The position numbers were made by a program, and so were the translations under genes. A stretch of 38,684 bases of DNA from Cerasicoccus frondis (GTDB lineage Bacteria; Verrucomicrobiota; Verrucomicrobiia; Opitutales; Cerasicoccaceae), in NCBI GenBank assembly GCA_031296915.1, contig JAVDPC010000027.1:1-38684 (forward strand), given 5' to 3'. This document shows positions 1-6,955 of the stretch, piece by piece (position 1 is the stretch's first letter; each line of letters begins with the position of its first letter). The notes below the pieces were generated by a model that saw nothing but the letters and a program-made list of their open reading frames with translations, was not told where the DNA came from and searched no databases.

Positions 1-207
1 GTATCGTCGGTATGTGTTACCGTGTTTCACACGGCCACTTCGTTAACTCATACCTCATAGCAGCAAAGCAATGGAACCCATCTACTAAATCCGCTGGTAG
101 CTCCTGTTCGGAGGGAAACAACGTTCCGTTGTATCGTCGGTATGTGTTACCGTGTTTCACACGGCCACTTCGTTAACTCATACCTCATAGCAGCAAAGCA
201 ATGGAAC
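1..207. repeat. Tandem direct repeat, two 77-bp copies at a 130-bp period
   Basis: Bases 1-77 and 131-207 are identical over 77 bp. They are separated by a 53-bp spacer that contains a perfect hairpin (ACAACG, loop TTC, CGTTGT, 118-132). Each unit can fold: GGTATG (9-14) pairs with CATACC (49-54), and CCGTG (20-24) pairs with CACGG (29-33). The terminal motif CAAAGCAATGGAAC recurs as CAAAGCAATGAAAC at 300-313, after two more hairpins, so the array seems to be a series of folded modules sharing one end sequence. The window starts exactly at a copy, so more copies may lie to the left. No integron attC core (GTTRRRY/RYYYAAC) or CRISPR pattern fits. Function unknown. Confidence 0.9.
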
Positions 208-226
208 AAATACGAATCGGCCTTTG

Positions 227-293
227 GAAATCAGGGAGCGGATACGCTCCCGATTTCTGGGCCTCTAACTATCCGGCCGCTTTTGTGGCGGCC
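227..293. repeat. Two strong adjacent hairpins between the repeat array and the prophage
   Basis: GAAATC-A-GGGAGCG (227-240) pairs with CGCTCCC-GATTTC (245-257): 13 bp with a single bulged A and a GATA loop. A second hairpin, GGCCGC (275-280) with GCGGCC (288-293), follows directly. Neither has a T-tract, so they are not obvious terminators. They are followed by the third copy of the CAAAGCAATG-AAC end motif, so they probably belong to the same structured element as the repeats at 1-207. Confidence 0.7.
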
Positions 294-330
294 TCGTGGC
301 AAAGCAATGAAACGGATATAATATTATTTA

Positions 331-596
331 TCTTCCCCGCGCTTCGCGCTGCGCTTTGTTCAAACTTTGGGGCAATGACCGCTCATGGCCGCGGTCGGCC
401 TAGGTGGCTTTCTTTTAGTGTTTGTCGCTCGCTTCGCTCGATTGAATAGAATCATTCAAAATTTACGACGCAGAGCCATTGCCGTGGTTGGCTCATAGAG
501 CCAAGGGCGTTGCCCTCTCGCCTCGACGGCCTCGCCCACTACACGCATTTGCGGCTAGGGAAACGAAGTATATGAACCGCAATCGATGCAGGACGT
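331..596. other. Hairpin-rich phage intergenic region (candidate origin/packaging signal)
   Basis: No convincing gene lies between the array and the zot stop codon. The stretch is dense in hairpins: GGCCG-CGGT-CGGCC (387-400), overlapping an alternative GACCGC/GCGGTC pairing (378-396); TTGAAT/ATTCAA (442-459); TTGGCTC-ATA-GAGCCAA (488-504), with a competing partner GAGCCA at 473-478; and GGGC-GTT-GCCC (505-515). Filamentous phages keep plus and minus origins and the packaging hairpin in an intergenic region next to the assembly genes, so this is the best place for them. The individual assignments are inference. No known nick-site consensus was recognised. Confidence 0.55.
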
Positions 597-1817
597 TCAA
601 AAGAAGCTGAAACCCGGCTTGGTTTCTTCTGGACGCTCAATGTCCGGCATTGGCTCCAACGGCTTGGATTGCTTGCCGGTCTCCATTGACTGATAAGGCT
701 TGCGGAAAAGCTTAGTGCCGTCTGTGAGGTGGACCACGTGGTAACGATCGATGGCTTTCAAGCGTGGATCATCTGACGTGATCATTTCGCCATCATCAAG
801 CCAAACGCACGCGCGACCATTCATGATGCTCAGGGATCGATAATAGCGAATAGGAGGCTTTTCGGATTCTGCCGGAATCTGATCAGTAGATGGCTCAATG
901 GAACCGGAATGAGAAGGTGATGCAGCTGGATCAGGATGAACGACTTGAGCAGTAGAATCGGAGTGCTTACCGAGAACCTTATCCATCAAGAAGCCAAAAA
1001 GCTTGGGGACGGAGAGGACGGCCAGTAGGACGATGATGCCAACCGGAATAACCCAGTAGACAGAAATGCCCTTTACCTTTTCCTCCTTATCAGCGTCACC
1101 ACCTTGGCGAGATGTGTGATAGCACTCAGCCTGTAGCTTATCTAAGCGGAAGGTTAACTCATGGACCGACTTATCTTGAGGGCCACCAGTTGGACGCTGC
1201 AAATAGGTATATTGACGGAAAAGACGTGGACCACGGAAAAATGAATGCTTTTCCTTCGCATAATTGCGAACCACGATAAATTCTTGGGGCAGTGACCGAC
1301 AGTGCTTATCGACCTGGTCAACATTCTGAGAAATCAACCAAACCGTATCATTAAAATGACCGTGTTCAGCGAAGTACTCCTCGATGCGCTGACTGAACAG
1401 CTTAAAGTTGCGAGAGGGATAAATCTTGTGCAACTCATCGATCACAAAGGTAACCGGGCGCCACCATTCGGCATGCTCCATGTGTTCTTGCCAATCAATT
1501 TCCTCATCTTCGCCCCATAACGGCAAAACAACTCCTGGTGCACGATGCAAAAAGAAATGTCTCAAACAGTATAGTCGCTTTGATTCTTTATAGTCTGGAA
1601 TGACCGTATTAAGATAATCGTTCGTCAGCTCGATCACCCGCTTTTCAACATTAATTTCGGGTCGACCTTTTGCGATGACATAATCTTGCAGATTCGTGAT
1701 GCGAACAGGCAAATTTGTTACAACATAATTATCCGTTTCAAGCAACGTATCGCAGATGATCTTGATCGCACGAAGGCCTTTTCCATTGCGCGGCTTTCCT
1801 GTGAGAAGCTTGATCAT
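597..1817 (-). CDS. zot: Zot-like (pI) phage assembly ATPase
   Basis: A 406-aa protein of the zonular occludens toxin/inovirus gene I family, the inner-membrane ATPase that drives virion assembly and extrusion. The N-terminal P-loop domain has a glycine-rich Walker A at residues 7-14 (GKPRNGKG, ending in Gly instead of the usual Thr/Ser) and a Walker B with VIDELH near 125-130. A single membrane span (about 251-272) is followed by a soluble C-terminal domain of roughly 130 residues, expected in the periplasm, rich in Pro near its end. This is the usual Zot topology. The ATG overlaps the stop of the 50-aa gene upstream as ATGA, indicating translational coupling. It is the last gene of the phage transcript, and no secretin gene follows. 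Family assignment is confident; toxin activity is not implied. Confidence 0.93.
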   Translation of the reverse strand: MIKLLTGKPRNGKGLRAIKIICDTLLETDNYVVTNLPVRITNLQDYVIAKGRPEINVEKRVIELTNDYLNTVIPDYKESKRLYCLRHFFLHRAPGVVLPLWGEDEEIDWQEHMEHAEWWRPVTFVIDELHKIYPSRNFKLFSQRIEEYFAEHGHFNDTVWLISQNVDQVDKHCRSLPQEFIVVRNYAKEKHSFFRGPRLFRQYTYLQRPTGGPQDKSVHELTFRLDKLQAECYHTSRQGGDADKEEKVKGISVYWVIPVGIIVLLAVLSVPKLFGFLMDKVLGKHSDSTAQVVHPDPAASPSHSGSIEPSTDQIPAESEKPPIRYYRSLSIMNGRACVWLDDGEMITSDDPRLKAIDRYHVVHLTDGTKLFRKPYQSMETGKQSKPLEPMPDIERPEETKPGFSFF

Positions 1818-1966
1818 GATGGATCAGGTGAGCAGTTGCCGTTGAATCGACGCATTATGACTCGGAAGGTAAGCCAACTAACTTGCAGTGTGGCCTGAAA
1901 CCAAAATCCATAGGCGAAGATTTCGGTATTTGATGCATTATTGAAAAGGAGTTCCTCGATGCTCAT
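1814..1966 (-). CDS. 50-aa phage protein coupled between adsorption protein and Zot
   Basis: The product (starting MSIEELLFNN) is 50 aa. Its ATG (1966-1964) overlaps the stop of the adsorption gene as ATGA, and its own TGA (1816-1814) overlaps the zot ATG in the same way. Such double coupling is strong evidence for a real gene. No separate Shine-Dalgarno is seen, consistent with reinitiation. The middle (about residues 15-40, IFAYGFWFQATLQVSW-LTF) is aromatic and hydrophobic, followed by a basic RVIMRRF, so it could be a single-span inner-membrane protein. Its position matches gene VI in classical filamentous phages, but at 50 aa it is much shorter than pVI (about 110 aa). Function is not known from sequence. 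Confidence 0.7.
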   Translation of the reverse strand: MSIEELLFNNASNTEIFAYGFWFQATLQVSWLTFRVIMRRFNGNCSPDPS

Positions 1967-3795
1967 GGCGTGATGAATCTTACGACTGAAGCGATTGAAA
2001 GAATTGTAGCAGTTCCCCAAATGCGAAGCGCTATATATTGAAATACCAAGGCGATTATAGGACCCACTGGAATGAAGGCCAAAACCATGGAAACAGCCAT
2101 CTGTATAAAACTAGAAAAGCCGCCTGTATCGACAGGGCTTGTTCCGCCTATCGAAAACCAGCTGAGGTCCCCATATTGTGGGCTGAATAAACCGTAAAGA
2201 ATCGTTGGCACCGCCCACACCGCCGCTGTAATCAAGCCAGCCGCAATAAGCGCAGTTACCTGGCCACCAGTGCCACCAAAGACAGGATTCCCCTTTGCTT
2301 GCTTCAAGCGTAAGGTTTCAAGGCTCAAATGGGAAATTAGGCTGATGCAAAAAACACAATAGAACAGAAATGAGAACCAAAATATTAGACGCTTTACGAA
2401 TGCCGCTAGCTCTGTGAATTCCGGATAATCAAAAGGATTCAAACTAATCGTCTGCCCGCCAAGACTGACCGATAAATCAAGCGTATCTGGACTAACATCT
2501 GGTATACCGCTTGGAATTGAATAATCATCAAACGCCGTCATTTGCTGATCCTTTGCAGCATTACCCTGAGTGCTCATGTCAGACTCGGATGGTCTATTAT
2601 CCCTCAAATCCCGCTCATAATCGCTATCCTCGACTAGTTGACCTAGTTTTTCGTCTATGTCGTCAAGTTTGTCTAATTTATCCAGCTTGTCGTTGCCTTC
2701 CTCAAGCTCATCGACCACCTCTGCGAGCTGCATTTGCGTCTGGTCAGATTCTTGTTGAATCGTGTCAGTCGTTTCGATCTGCGCATCCACCTGATTTTTT
2801 TGCCAAATGACAGCTTCCTCATGGCGTTGCGCCTGTTGTGCATCAAGCCGTGCGAAGCGCTCATCTTGCGCCTCATTGGTTTTCTCCCAAAGCATTTGGT
2901 CCTGACGCATTAAAGCATCCATATTCCAAGCTGCCTGTTGAGCATACTCAAATGGATGATCGCCCGCGACAGGCTCAGTTATGCCAGTATCTGAAAATGG
3001 TTGATAGTCGGTATTGTCTACGACGCCTTCTTTTACATCTGATGTTATATCTCTGAACTCAGGGTCAAGGGTAGGTGGCTCATAATCATTAACATCATCT
3101 GGCTGTATCTCTGTGACCGAAACCCACAAATCTTGCTGAGCTGGCATTTCCTCCTCGGTATAATTTCCGTATAGAGTAGAATGAACATTGCCCAAGAACA
3201 CATTCGATCCGTCTACGACCTCATAAACCGTCACTGTATGCTCTGAAGCACCGGCAGCTGCAAACTGCATGGCCTCATATTGATTCAATGAAACGGTTGT
3301 GCTCTGTGTTGGCTGGCCATCATCAAAGTTAAGCTCCAAATAATAAGTCAAAATGGACTCTTTCTTATTTGGAAAAAAATCAGAAATAATGTGATAGTAA
3401 GGGAATTCTTCTGGTGGAGTTTCAACTATTGGGTCCCATGTGCCACTCGCCACATTGGCCGCATTTTGAGCCTGCATGTAGTACTGCGTGCCTGCTTTGA
3501 AATCCTTAATTATATCGTAAGTATATGGATATGGACCTGTGTTTTGTGGGTCATAGTATATCACTATACTATCTTCCGAATTGTTTGAATAAATATTCAT
3601 GAAGCTACCGCCCTCATTGGCCCAAACATCGTATTCAACGCGCCAGTAGCCCTCATTATCCGGCGACTCGTAAATTGACGTGATCGTCAATCTGGCTTCC
3701 CTGTCAGGATGGTGATAAGTGCCTGTGTTTGGATTAGCGAAAAGATAGCCCGATGCCATCAACGCCGAAATGTAGAAAACACGCAGTAAGCGCAT
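1963..3795 (-). CDS. Inovirus adsorption/minor coat protein (pIII-like), polytopic C-terminus
   Basis: 610 aa. Residues 1-20 form a signal peptide with probable cleavage after YLFA. Residues 21-240 are a secreted domain rich in Tyr, Asp, Asn and Thr. A Pro/Asp-rich linker (about 235-285) leads to a long charged coiled coil (about 290-395) with repeated DKLDKLDDID-type heptads. The C-terminal 150 residues hold at least three membrane spans (about 467-490, 511-537, 562-590). By position, between coat protein and zot, it is the receptor-binding tip protein. Classical pIII has one C-terminal anchor, so the extra spans suggest that a pVI-like module has been joined to it (inference). It lies downstream of the hairpin at 3836-3866 and ends in an ATGA overlap with the next gene. 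Confidence 0.8.
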   Translation of the reverse strand: MRLLRVFYISALMASGYLFANPNTGTYHHPDREARLTITSIYESPDNEGYWRVEYDVWANEGGSFMNIYSNNSEDSIVIYYDPQNTGPYPYTYDIIKDFKAGTQYYMQAQNAANVASGTWDPIVETPPEEFPYYHIISDFFPNKKESILTYYLELNFDDGQPTQSTTVSLNQYEAMQFAAAGASEHTVTVYEVVDGSNVFLGNVHSTLYGNYTEEEMPAQQDLWVSVTEIQPDDVNDYEPPTLDPEFRDITSDVKEGVVDNTDYQPFSDTGITEPVAGDHPFEYAQQAAWNMDALMRQDQMLWEKTNEAQDERFARLDAQQAQRHEEAVIWQKNQVDAQIETTDTIQQESDQTQMQLAEVVDELEEGNDKLDKLDKLDDIDEKLGQLVEDSDYERDLRDNRPSESDMSTQGNAAKDQQMTAFDDYSIPSGIPDVSPDTLDLSVSLGGQTISLNPFDYPEFTELAAFVKRLIFWFSFLFYCVFCISLISHLSLETLRLKQAKGNPVFGGTGGQVTALIAAGLITAAVWAVPTILYGLFSPQYGDLSWFSIGGTSPVDTGGFSSFIQMAVSMVLAFIPVGPIIALVFQYIALRIWGTATILSIASVVRFITP

Positions 3796-3835
3796 ACGAC
3801 CCCCATTGTGAAAATTACGAATTCCATGACTAAAT

Positions 3836-3866
3836 GAGGGTAGGGGGAATGAACCCCCTGACCCTC
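3836..3866 (-). terminator. Hairpin between major coat gene and adsorption gene
   Basis: GAGGGT (3836-3841) and GGGGG (3843-3847) pair with CCCCC (3854-3858) and ACCCTC (3861-3866) around an AATGAA loop. It sits just after the coat protein stop. Classical filamentous phages have a terminator immediately after gene VIII that makes coat mRNA abundant. This hairpin occupies the same place, although the following T-tract is poor, so partial termination or mRNA 3' protection is more likely. Confidence 0.65.
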
Positions 3867-3876
3867 TTAGTGTGCT

Positions 3877-4179
3877 TTAGGCACGGCGAATCTTCATGAT
3901 TACACCGAAGATGACCATGAAGGCCGCGACGGTGATAATGAAGGTTTGGACCGAGGTCCAAGCCGTAGTAGCATCAGTGACGATGGCCGCCAAATCTGCC
4001 GGCACTTCAGCAGAAGCTTGGGGAGCGCTCATGACTCCTGCGACTGCCACAGTAACCGCAGTTACAGCCACGTTATAGTGGCGACGAGCACAGCCCATAG
4101 CCGATTTTACACCTTTGGATGCAGCTTCGCATGCTTTGCCTGCGTACTGCTTTGCCTTGTTATAGGACTTACGGAACAT
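3877..4179 (-). CDS. Inovirus major coat protein precursor (pVIII-like)
   Basis: 100-aa precursor. A basic N-terminus is followed by a hydrophobic stretch (about 37-50) and a signal-peptidase site after ASA at residue 57. The predicted mature protein is 43 aa: acidic start (EVPADLAAIV), one membrane helix (about 78-95) and a basic tail ending KIRRA. This acidic-hydrophobic-basic pattern is the hallmark of filamentous-phage major coat proteins, which coat the ssDNA with the basic end inward. The start is supported by an AAGAAAGGAAA Shine-Dalgarno just upstream. The leader before the hydrophobic core is unusually long (about 35 residues), so an internal start at Met28 is also possible. A hairpin follows at 3836-3866. 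Confidence 0.93.
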   Translation of the reverse strand: MFRKSYNKAKQYAGKACEAASKGVKSAMGCARRHYNVAVTAVTVAVAGVMSAPQASAEVPADLAAIVTDATTAWTSVQTFIITVAAFMVIFGVIMKIRRA

Positions 4180-4241
4180 ACAGTTTCCTTTCTTTGTGTT
4201 ATTGTTTTCGTATCAGGGGAACCATCCCCCAAATTCCAAAT

Positions 4242-4502
4242 CTACCGCGGCAGGAGTTGGTAGCTGCGACTGTAGACGTGTCGTGGAACCTTGATTCCTG
4301 CCCTTTCAAAGGCATCCTCCCATGATTTACAGCTGATACCTTTGTATTCTACGGTGACTGCATTTACAGCCACACCGACTTTGAAAATCTTGTTTCCAAG
4401 TGGGGATTTATCGCGAATTGCGACACCGCACTTGCCAAGCTTTTCGCGTGCTAGTCGAAAAGCCGCGGTATCGTTCATCGTAGTTGCTCGTGTTGTTTTC
4501 AT
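4242..4502 (-). CDS. Unknown 86-aa phage protein upstream of the coat gene
   Basis: 86 aa, basic, no membrane span. It contains an Ala/Arg/Lys-rich N-terminal helix (about residues 12-25) and a beta-rich middle (KIFKVGVAVNAVTVEYKG) followed by a short helix (SWEDAFERAG). It lies between the large hairpin at 4541-4586 and the coat gene, where gene IX would be, but is soluble-looking and too long for pIX. The start could be residue 1 or Met9; neither has a clear Shine-Dalgarno. No family is recognised. Confidence 0.65.
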   Translation of the reverse strand: MKTTRATTMNDTAAFRLAREKLGKCGVAIRDKSPLGNKIFKVGVAVNAVTVEYKGISCKSWEDAFERAGIKVPRHVYSRSYQLLPR

Positions 4503-4540
4503 ATCGACGTGTCAGTTATGTTAGACTCTTAACAAGGAAA

Positions 4541-4586
4541 GGCGGTGGCCGCCAAACGCCCCTGAAGGGGCGTATTGGCGACCGCC
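4541..4586 (-). terminator. Large GC-rich hairpin, candidate intrinsic terminator
   Basis: GGCGGT (4541-4546) pairs with ACCGCC (4581-4586), CGCCAA (4550-4555) with TTGGCG (4575-4580), and ACGCCCC (4556-4562) with GGGGCGT (4567-4573) around a TGAA loop: 19 bp with two small bulges. On the minus strand it is followed by TTTCCTTGTT. It separates the replication module (Rep, ssDNA-binding protein, 100-aa gene) from the virion module, so it probably ends or attenuates the early transcript. Confidence 0.75.
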
Positions 4587-4592
4587 GCGACT

Positions 4593-4895
4593 TCACCCTT
4601 GCCCGATTTCCCAACCATGATCCTTAGCGAATTTAAGAAACTCCGACTCATCAGAATCAGAATTTAACATTTCTTGGTATCGCGCTTCCATAAAGCCCTC
4701 CACATCCATCCATATGGGTTCGCGTCTACCACGCTGGGGACTCGCAAATGCGTACTCCCGCTTGTCTTGCTGCCCCATGAGAACTTGCATCATGACACCA
4801 CCGACCACACAAAGGCCGATGATCTCATAACTTTGGTCCGGGGCAGGGGACTCCCTTCGAACGAAAAGAGCCCCCGCTATGTTAAACTCGGCCAT
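4593..4895 (-). CDS. Unknown 100-aa phage protein with one hydrophobic segment
   Basis: 100 aa. A hydrophobic stretch (about residues 23-41, YEIIGLCVVGGVMMQVLMG) could span the membrane. The rest is charged, with an acidic C-terminal helix (SDSDESEFLKFAKDHGWEIG). The start overlaps the end of the ssDNA-binding protein gene by 14 bp, indicating co-translation. Its place, just after the ssDNA-binding gene, is where small virion proteins pVII/pIX are encoded in classical filamentous phages, but its size and acidic tail do not match them. Function unknown. Confidence 0.7.
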   Translation of the reverse strand: MAEFNIAGALFVRRESPAPDQSYEIIGLCVVGGVMMQVLMGQQDKREYAFASPQRGRREPIWMDVEGFMEARYQEMLNSDSDESEFLKFAKDHGWEIGQG

Positions 4896-5184
4896 TGCTC
4901 AAGAACACGCCACGAACGACAGTGTTTCCCTTTTCGGTTTGGGCCGATTGAACTTCGATAGTAGCGCGCGTAAAAGGAGCTACTGCAGGCAACGGCCCTT
5001 GTGTGTCGGACTGGCGAAAGAACCAGGTCTTTTTGCCGTTGGTAATGCCAACCTCAAGCTGCTTATAGGACTTACCCTCCCATGTCTTGTCTTGCTCCTG
5101 AACAGAGATGACCAAGCCCGTAAGCATTAGACCATCGTTAGGTTCAAGATTGACGCTAGGTTGCTTATTTTCTGTGACTGCCAT
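4882..5184 (-). CDS. Phage ssDNA-binding protein (gene V-like)
   Basis: 100 aa. The chain alternates short beta strands (GLVISVQEQD, KQLEVGITNG, TWFFRQSD, RATIEVQSA, NTVVRGVFL), as expected for an OB fold, with aromatic residues (Trp, Phe, Tyr) suited to stacking on bases. It directly follows the replication gene and overlaps its 3' end by 58 bp, the standard place for the filamentous-phage protein that coats new plus strands and diverts them from replication to packaging. It is distinct from the host ssb at 7681-8133. Assignment rests on size, fold pattern and position rather than a diagnostic motif. Confidence 0.7.
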   Translation of the reverse strand: MAVTENKQPSVNLEPNDGLMLTGLVISVQEQDKTWEGKSYKQLEVGITNGKKTWFFRQSDTQGPLPAVAPFTRATIEVQSAQTEKGNTVVRGVFLSNGRV

Positions 5185-6050
5185 GATTCGATACTTTCTT
5201 TGATGTGTGACGGTGTCATATTGAATGAGAATCCCGACAGCGCCGCCTTGCCGTGGATACTCAGATTTACCGCTCGCTGGTAAAATTCGTTATAGTCTGT
5301 ATTTAATACAAAATAGCCTGCCTTAATTGGGTAATGCTTAAGCCTTGAACGAACGCAGACCACCGCACGGCGCATCCAAAAACGCCATTGCTCACGTATC
5401 GTGCGACGTATGTAGCTGTATCGCTTGTCCTGGGGTGGCTCCTTTTCGTCGACGCTCCAATCTGGGTCTTGCGCCTTCGTATAAAATCCGCCGCCCGTTT
5501 GCCAAAAGCGCATACGCGATCCGCCGTTAAAGTCCAAGAGCCAGTCAGGAAGATTTAAGCCCTCTGTGTTATCGCCTTCAAAGGCCCCCTTGGTGACATA
5601 TTTAAACAGGTAGACGAATTTCTTGCGGCGTAGCCTTTCAACGTTGGTCCGACCAAGGCCCCACCACTGGCCGACCCAAGCAAGGCAATCACGTGGTATG
5701 CGTTTCTTGTAATGAACGATCAAATGCCAGTGAGCATAGCCATCATCATGAAATTCAAGCTTCCATGCCCATGGGAATGGGCCAATGACTGAACGAAGCT
5801 TTGCGAGGAATCGCCGCAGGCGCTCTTTACCGAGCACATACATCATTGCGGCCGACTTCCCGCAGTGGAACGTTGTTAGCGTGATGAAAAGGCATTGTTT
5901 CCAAGGCGGGAGGCCTTTCTTTTCGATGGCCTGACGCTTGAGCATAACGCCATGACGAGTATACCAATTCGGAGCATTGTAAGGCTTAACTTCAAGATAC
6001 GGCTTGGTTATCCGATCTCGTAGCATGCGCCTTGTGATAGCCGAACTCAC
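5127..6050 (-). CDS. HUH-endonuclease replication initiation protein
   Basis: 307 aa. The three rolling-circle Rep motifs are visible in order: motif 1 CLFITLTT (53-60), motif 2 the metal-binding His pair in AHWHLIVHY (His107 and His109), and motif 3 FVYLFKYVTKG with candidate catalytic tyrosines Tyr147 and Tyr151 beside Lys150 and Lys154. Such proteins nick the plus-strand origin, stay covalently bound to the 5' end and drive rolling-circle replication of the phage genome. The ATG overlaps the previous gene as ATGA. The catalytic core is in the N-terminal half; the C-terminal half is rich in Arg, Trp and Tyr and may bind DNA. Confidence 0.9.
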   Translation of the reverse strand: MSSAITRRMLRDRITKPYLEVKPYNAPNWYTRHGVMLKRQAIEKKGLPPWKQCLFITLTTFHCGKSAAMMYVLGKERLRRFLAKLRSVIGPFPWAWKLEFHDDGYAHWHLIVHYKKRIPRDCLAWVGQWWGLGRTNVERLRRKKFVYLFKYVTKGAFEGDNTEGLNLPDWLLDFNGGSRMRFWQTGGGFYTKAQDPDWSVDEKEPPQDKRYSYIRRTIREQWRFWMRRAVVCVRSRLKHYPIKAGYFVLNTDYNEFYQRAVNLSIHGKAALSGFSFNMTPSHIKESIESWQSQKISNLASILNLTMV

Positions 6051-6397
6051 TTGCCGGCCTCACTTTCTTCATTAAATTCAGCAATGCTCTTTTGACCGTC
6101 TAAGAACATACCGAGACGCTGGGCGATTTCTAAATGCGCATGGTAACGCCCCTTGGATTCAAGGTTTCCGCTTTCGATGAAGTCATGCTCCCAAGCATTT
6201 GCTTCTATCAAAATCTCATCAGCAAAATCATAAATACTACGCTCTGTCTTTGGCTCAGGGCGGGTTATGCGGCGCATGATTCGAATACCGAAACTTAACG
6301 CCCAAACGGTGAAAAGGAAGAGTGCCATTGTGGTAAGAGTTGCCCAAAATTCAGCTGACTCTGTTGTAAAAAGGGGGAGGGGCAGGAAATTATTCAC
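6047..6397 (-). CDS. Small phage membrane protein upstream of Rep
   Basis: 116 aa from a GTG at 6397. I prefer this start because GGGAGGGG lies a good distance upstream and the GTG overlaps the stop of the preceding gene within GTGAATAA. A longer frame from 6463 would overlap that gene by 74 bp. One membrane span (about residues 18-40, ending in an Arg-rich stop-transfer RIMRRITRP) is followed by an acidic helical cytoplasmic tail. It is coupled to Rep by an ATGA overlap. No family is recognised. Confidence 0.7.
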   Translation of the reverse strand: MNNFLPLPLFTTESAEFWATLTTMALFLFTVWALSFGIRIMRRITRPEPKTERSIYDFADEILIEANAWEHDFIESGNLESKGRYHAHLEIAQRLGMFLDGQKSIAEFNEESEAGK

Positions 6398-6689
6398 TTC
6401 CGGCCCCTCCCTTATCAGCGTTCTTCTGTGACTCAGACGGAGTGGCCTGAAATGAAAATCCACTAGGCCATTCAGCCCATGCTAGAACCTCAAGCTCGGT
6501 GAGGTCGAAATCAGGTGATGGCCAGAACTCTCGGCGCCAAACTTCACGGCCTGTATCATCTGCCGTAATGTAACCCGGATAAACTTCGTCGTCGCGGACT
6601 TGGACTAACACCGTAGTGTCGCAATCTGGCTTACGCTCGGCAGGATCGATCCACAGAATGACTTCACGCATAATCAATTGTCGACTCAT
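6390..6689 (-). CDS. DUF551-like small phage protein
   Basis: 99 aa. The pattern ILWIDPAERKPDCDTTVLVQ, then VYPGYITAD, then EVWRREFW, then VLAWAEWP resembles DUF551, small proteins common in phages (W-x-P-x-x-E-R-x-P, V-L-V, W-x-P spacing). Their role is unknown. It is coupled on both sides: its ATG overlaps the upstream stop as ATGA, and its TAA overlaps the next GTG. The charged C-terminal 20 residues look disordered. Confidence 0.65.
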   Translation of the reverse strand: MSRQLIMREVILWIDPAERKPDCDTTVLVQVRDDEVYPGYITADDTGREVWRREFWPSPDFDLTELEVLAWAEWPSGFSFQATPSESQKNADKGGAGSE

Positions 6690-6892
6690 GACGCCACCTC
6701 GCCAGTGTCTTGAAATTCTGCCTCAGAGATCCGCTTAAACTCGTTGGCGTTGAATGCGGTGCCTTTGGGGTTCTTGGATATAAACCCCCGAATCTTCACG
6801 AAAAAACTAGGGAATGTTGCAACCCCCGTAATTGTTCCGACGCAGCCATCCCAAACCCCGCCATTTGTGATTCTCACTCGCTTTTCTTTCAC
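6686..6892 (-). CDS. Small beta-rich phage protein, first gene of the leftward operon
   Basis: 68 aa from a GTG preceded by AAGGAAA at suitable spacing. The N-terminal half (KRVRITNGGVWDGCVGTITGVA) looks like a KOW/SH3-like small barrel of the sort that binds nucleic acid: strand, turn with Gly, VGTITGV strand. Lys-rich throughout. It is the first minus-strand gene after the divergent intergenic region, so the early promoter should lie between 6893 and about 6955. Function unknown. Confidence 0.65.
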   Translation of the reverse strand: MKEKRVRITNGGVWDGCVGTITGVATFPSFFVKIRGFISKNPKGTAFNANEFKRISEAEFQDTGEVAS

Positions 6893-6955
6893 AGATTTCC
6901 TTTCGCTGATTTGTTTGTGATTGTTCCTGTCGAAAAATCAGCGCAATCTGCCGCG

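Noticed and set aside
1..313. Integron cassette array or CRISPR
   Set aside because: Repeat units are folded and 77 bp long, but lack GTTRRRY/RYYYAAC core sites; only two full copies with a single spacer, and no integrase or cas gene is in the window.
201..449. 82-aa plus-strand reading frame
   Set aside because: It starts inside the repeat, runs through three hairpins and has no Shine-Dalgarno or protein-like pattern; the structure explains the sequence better.
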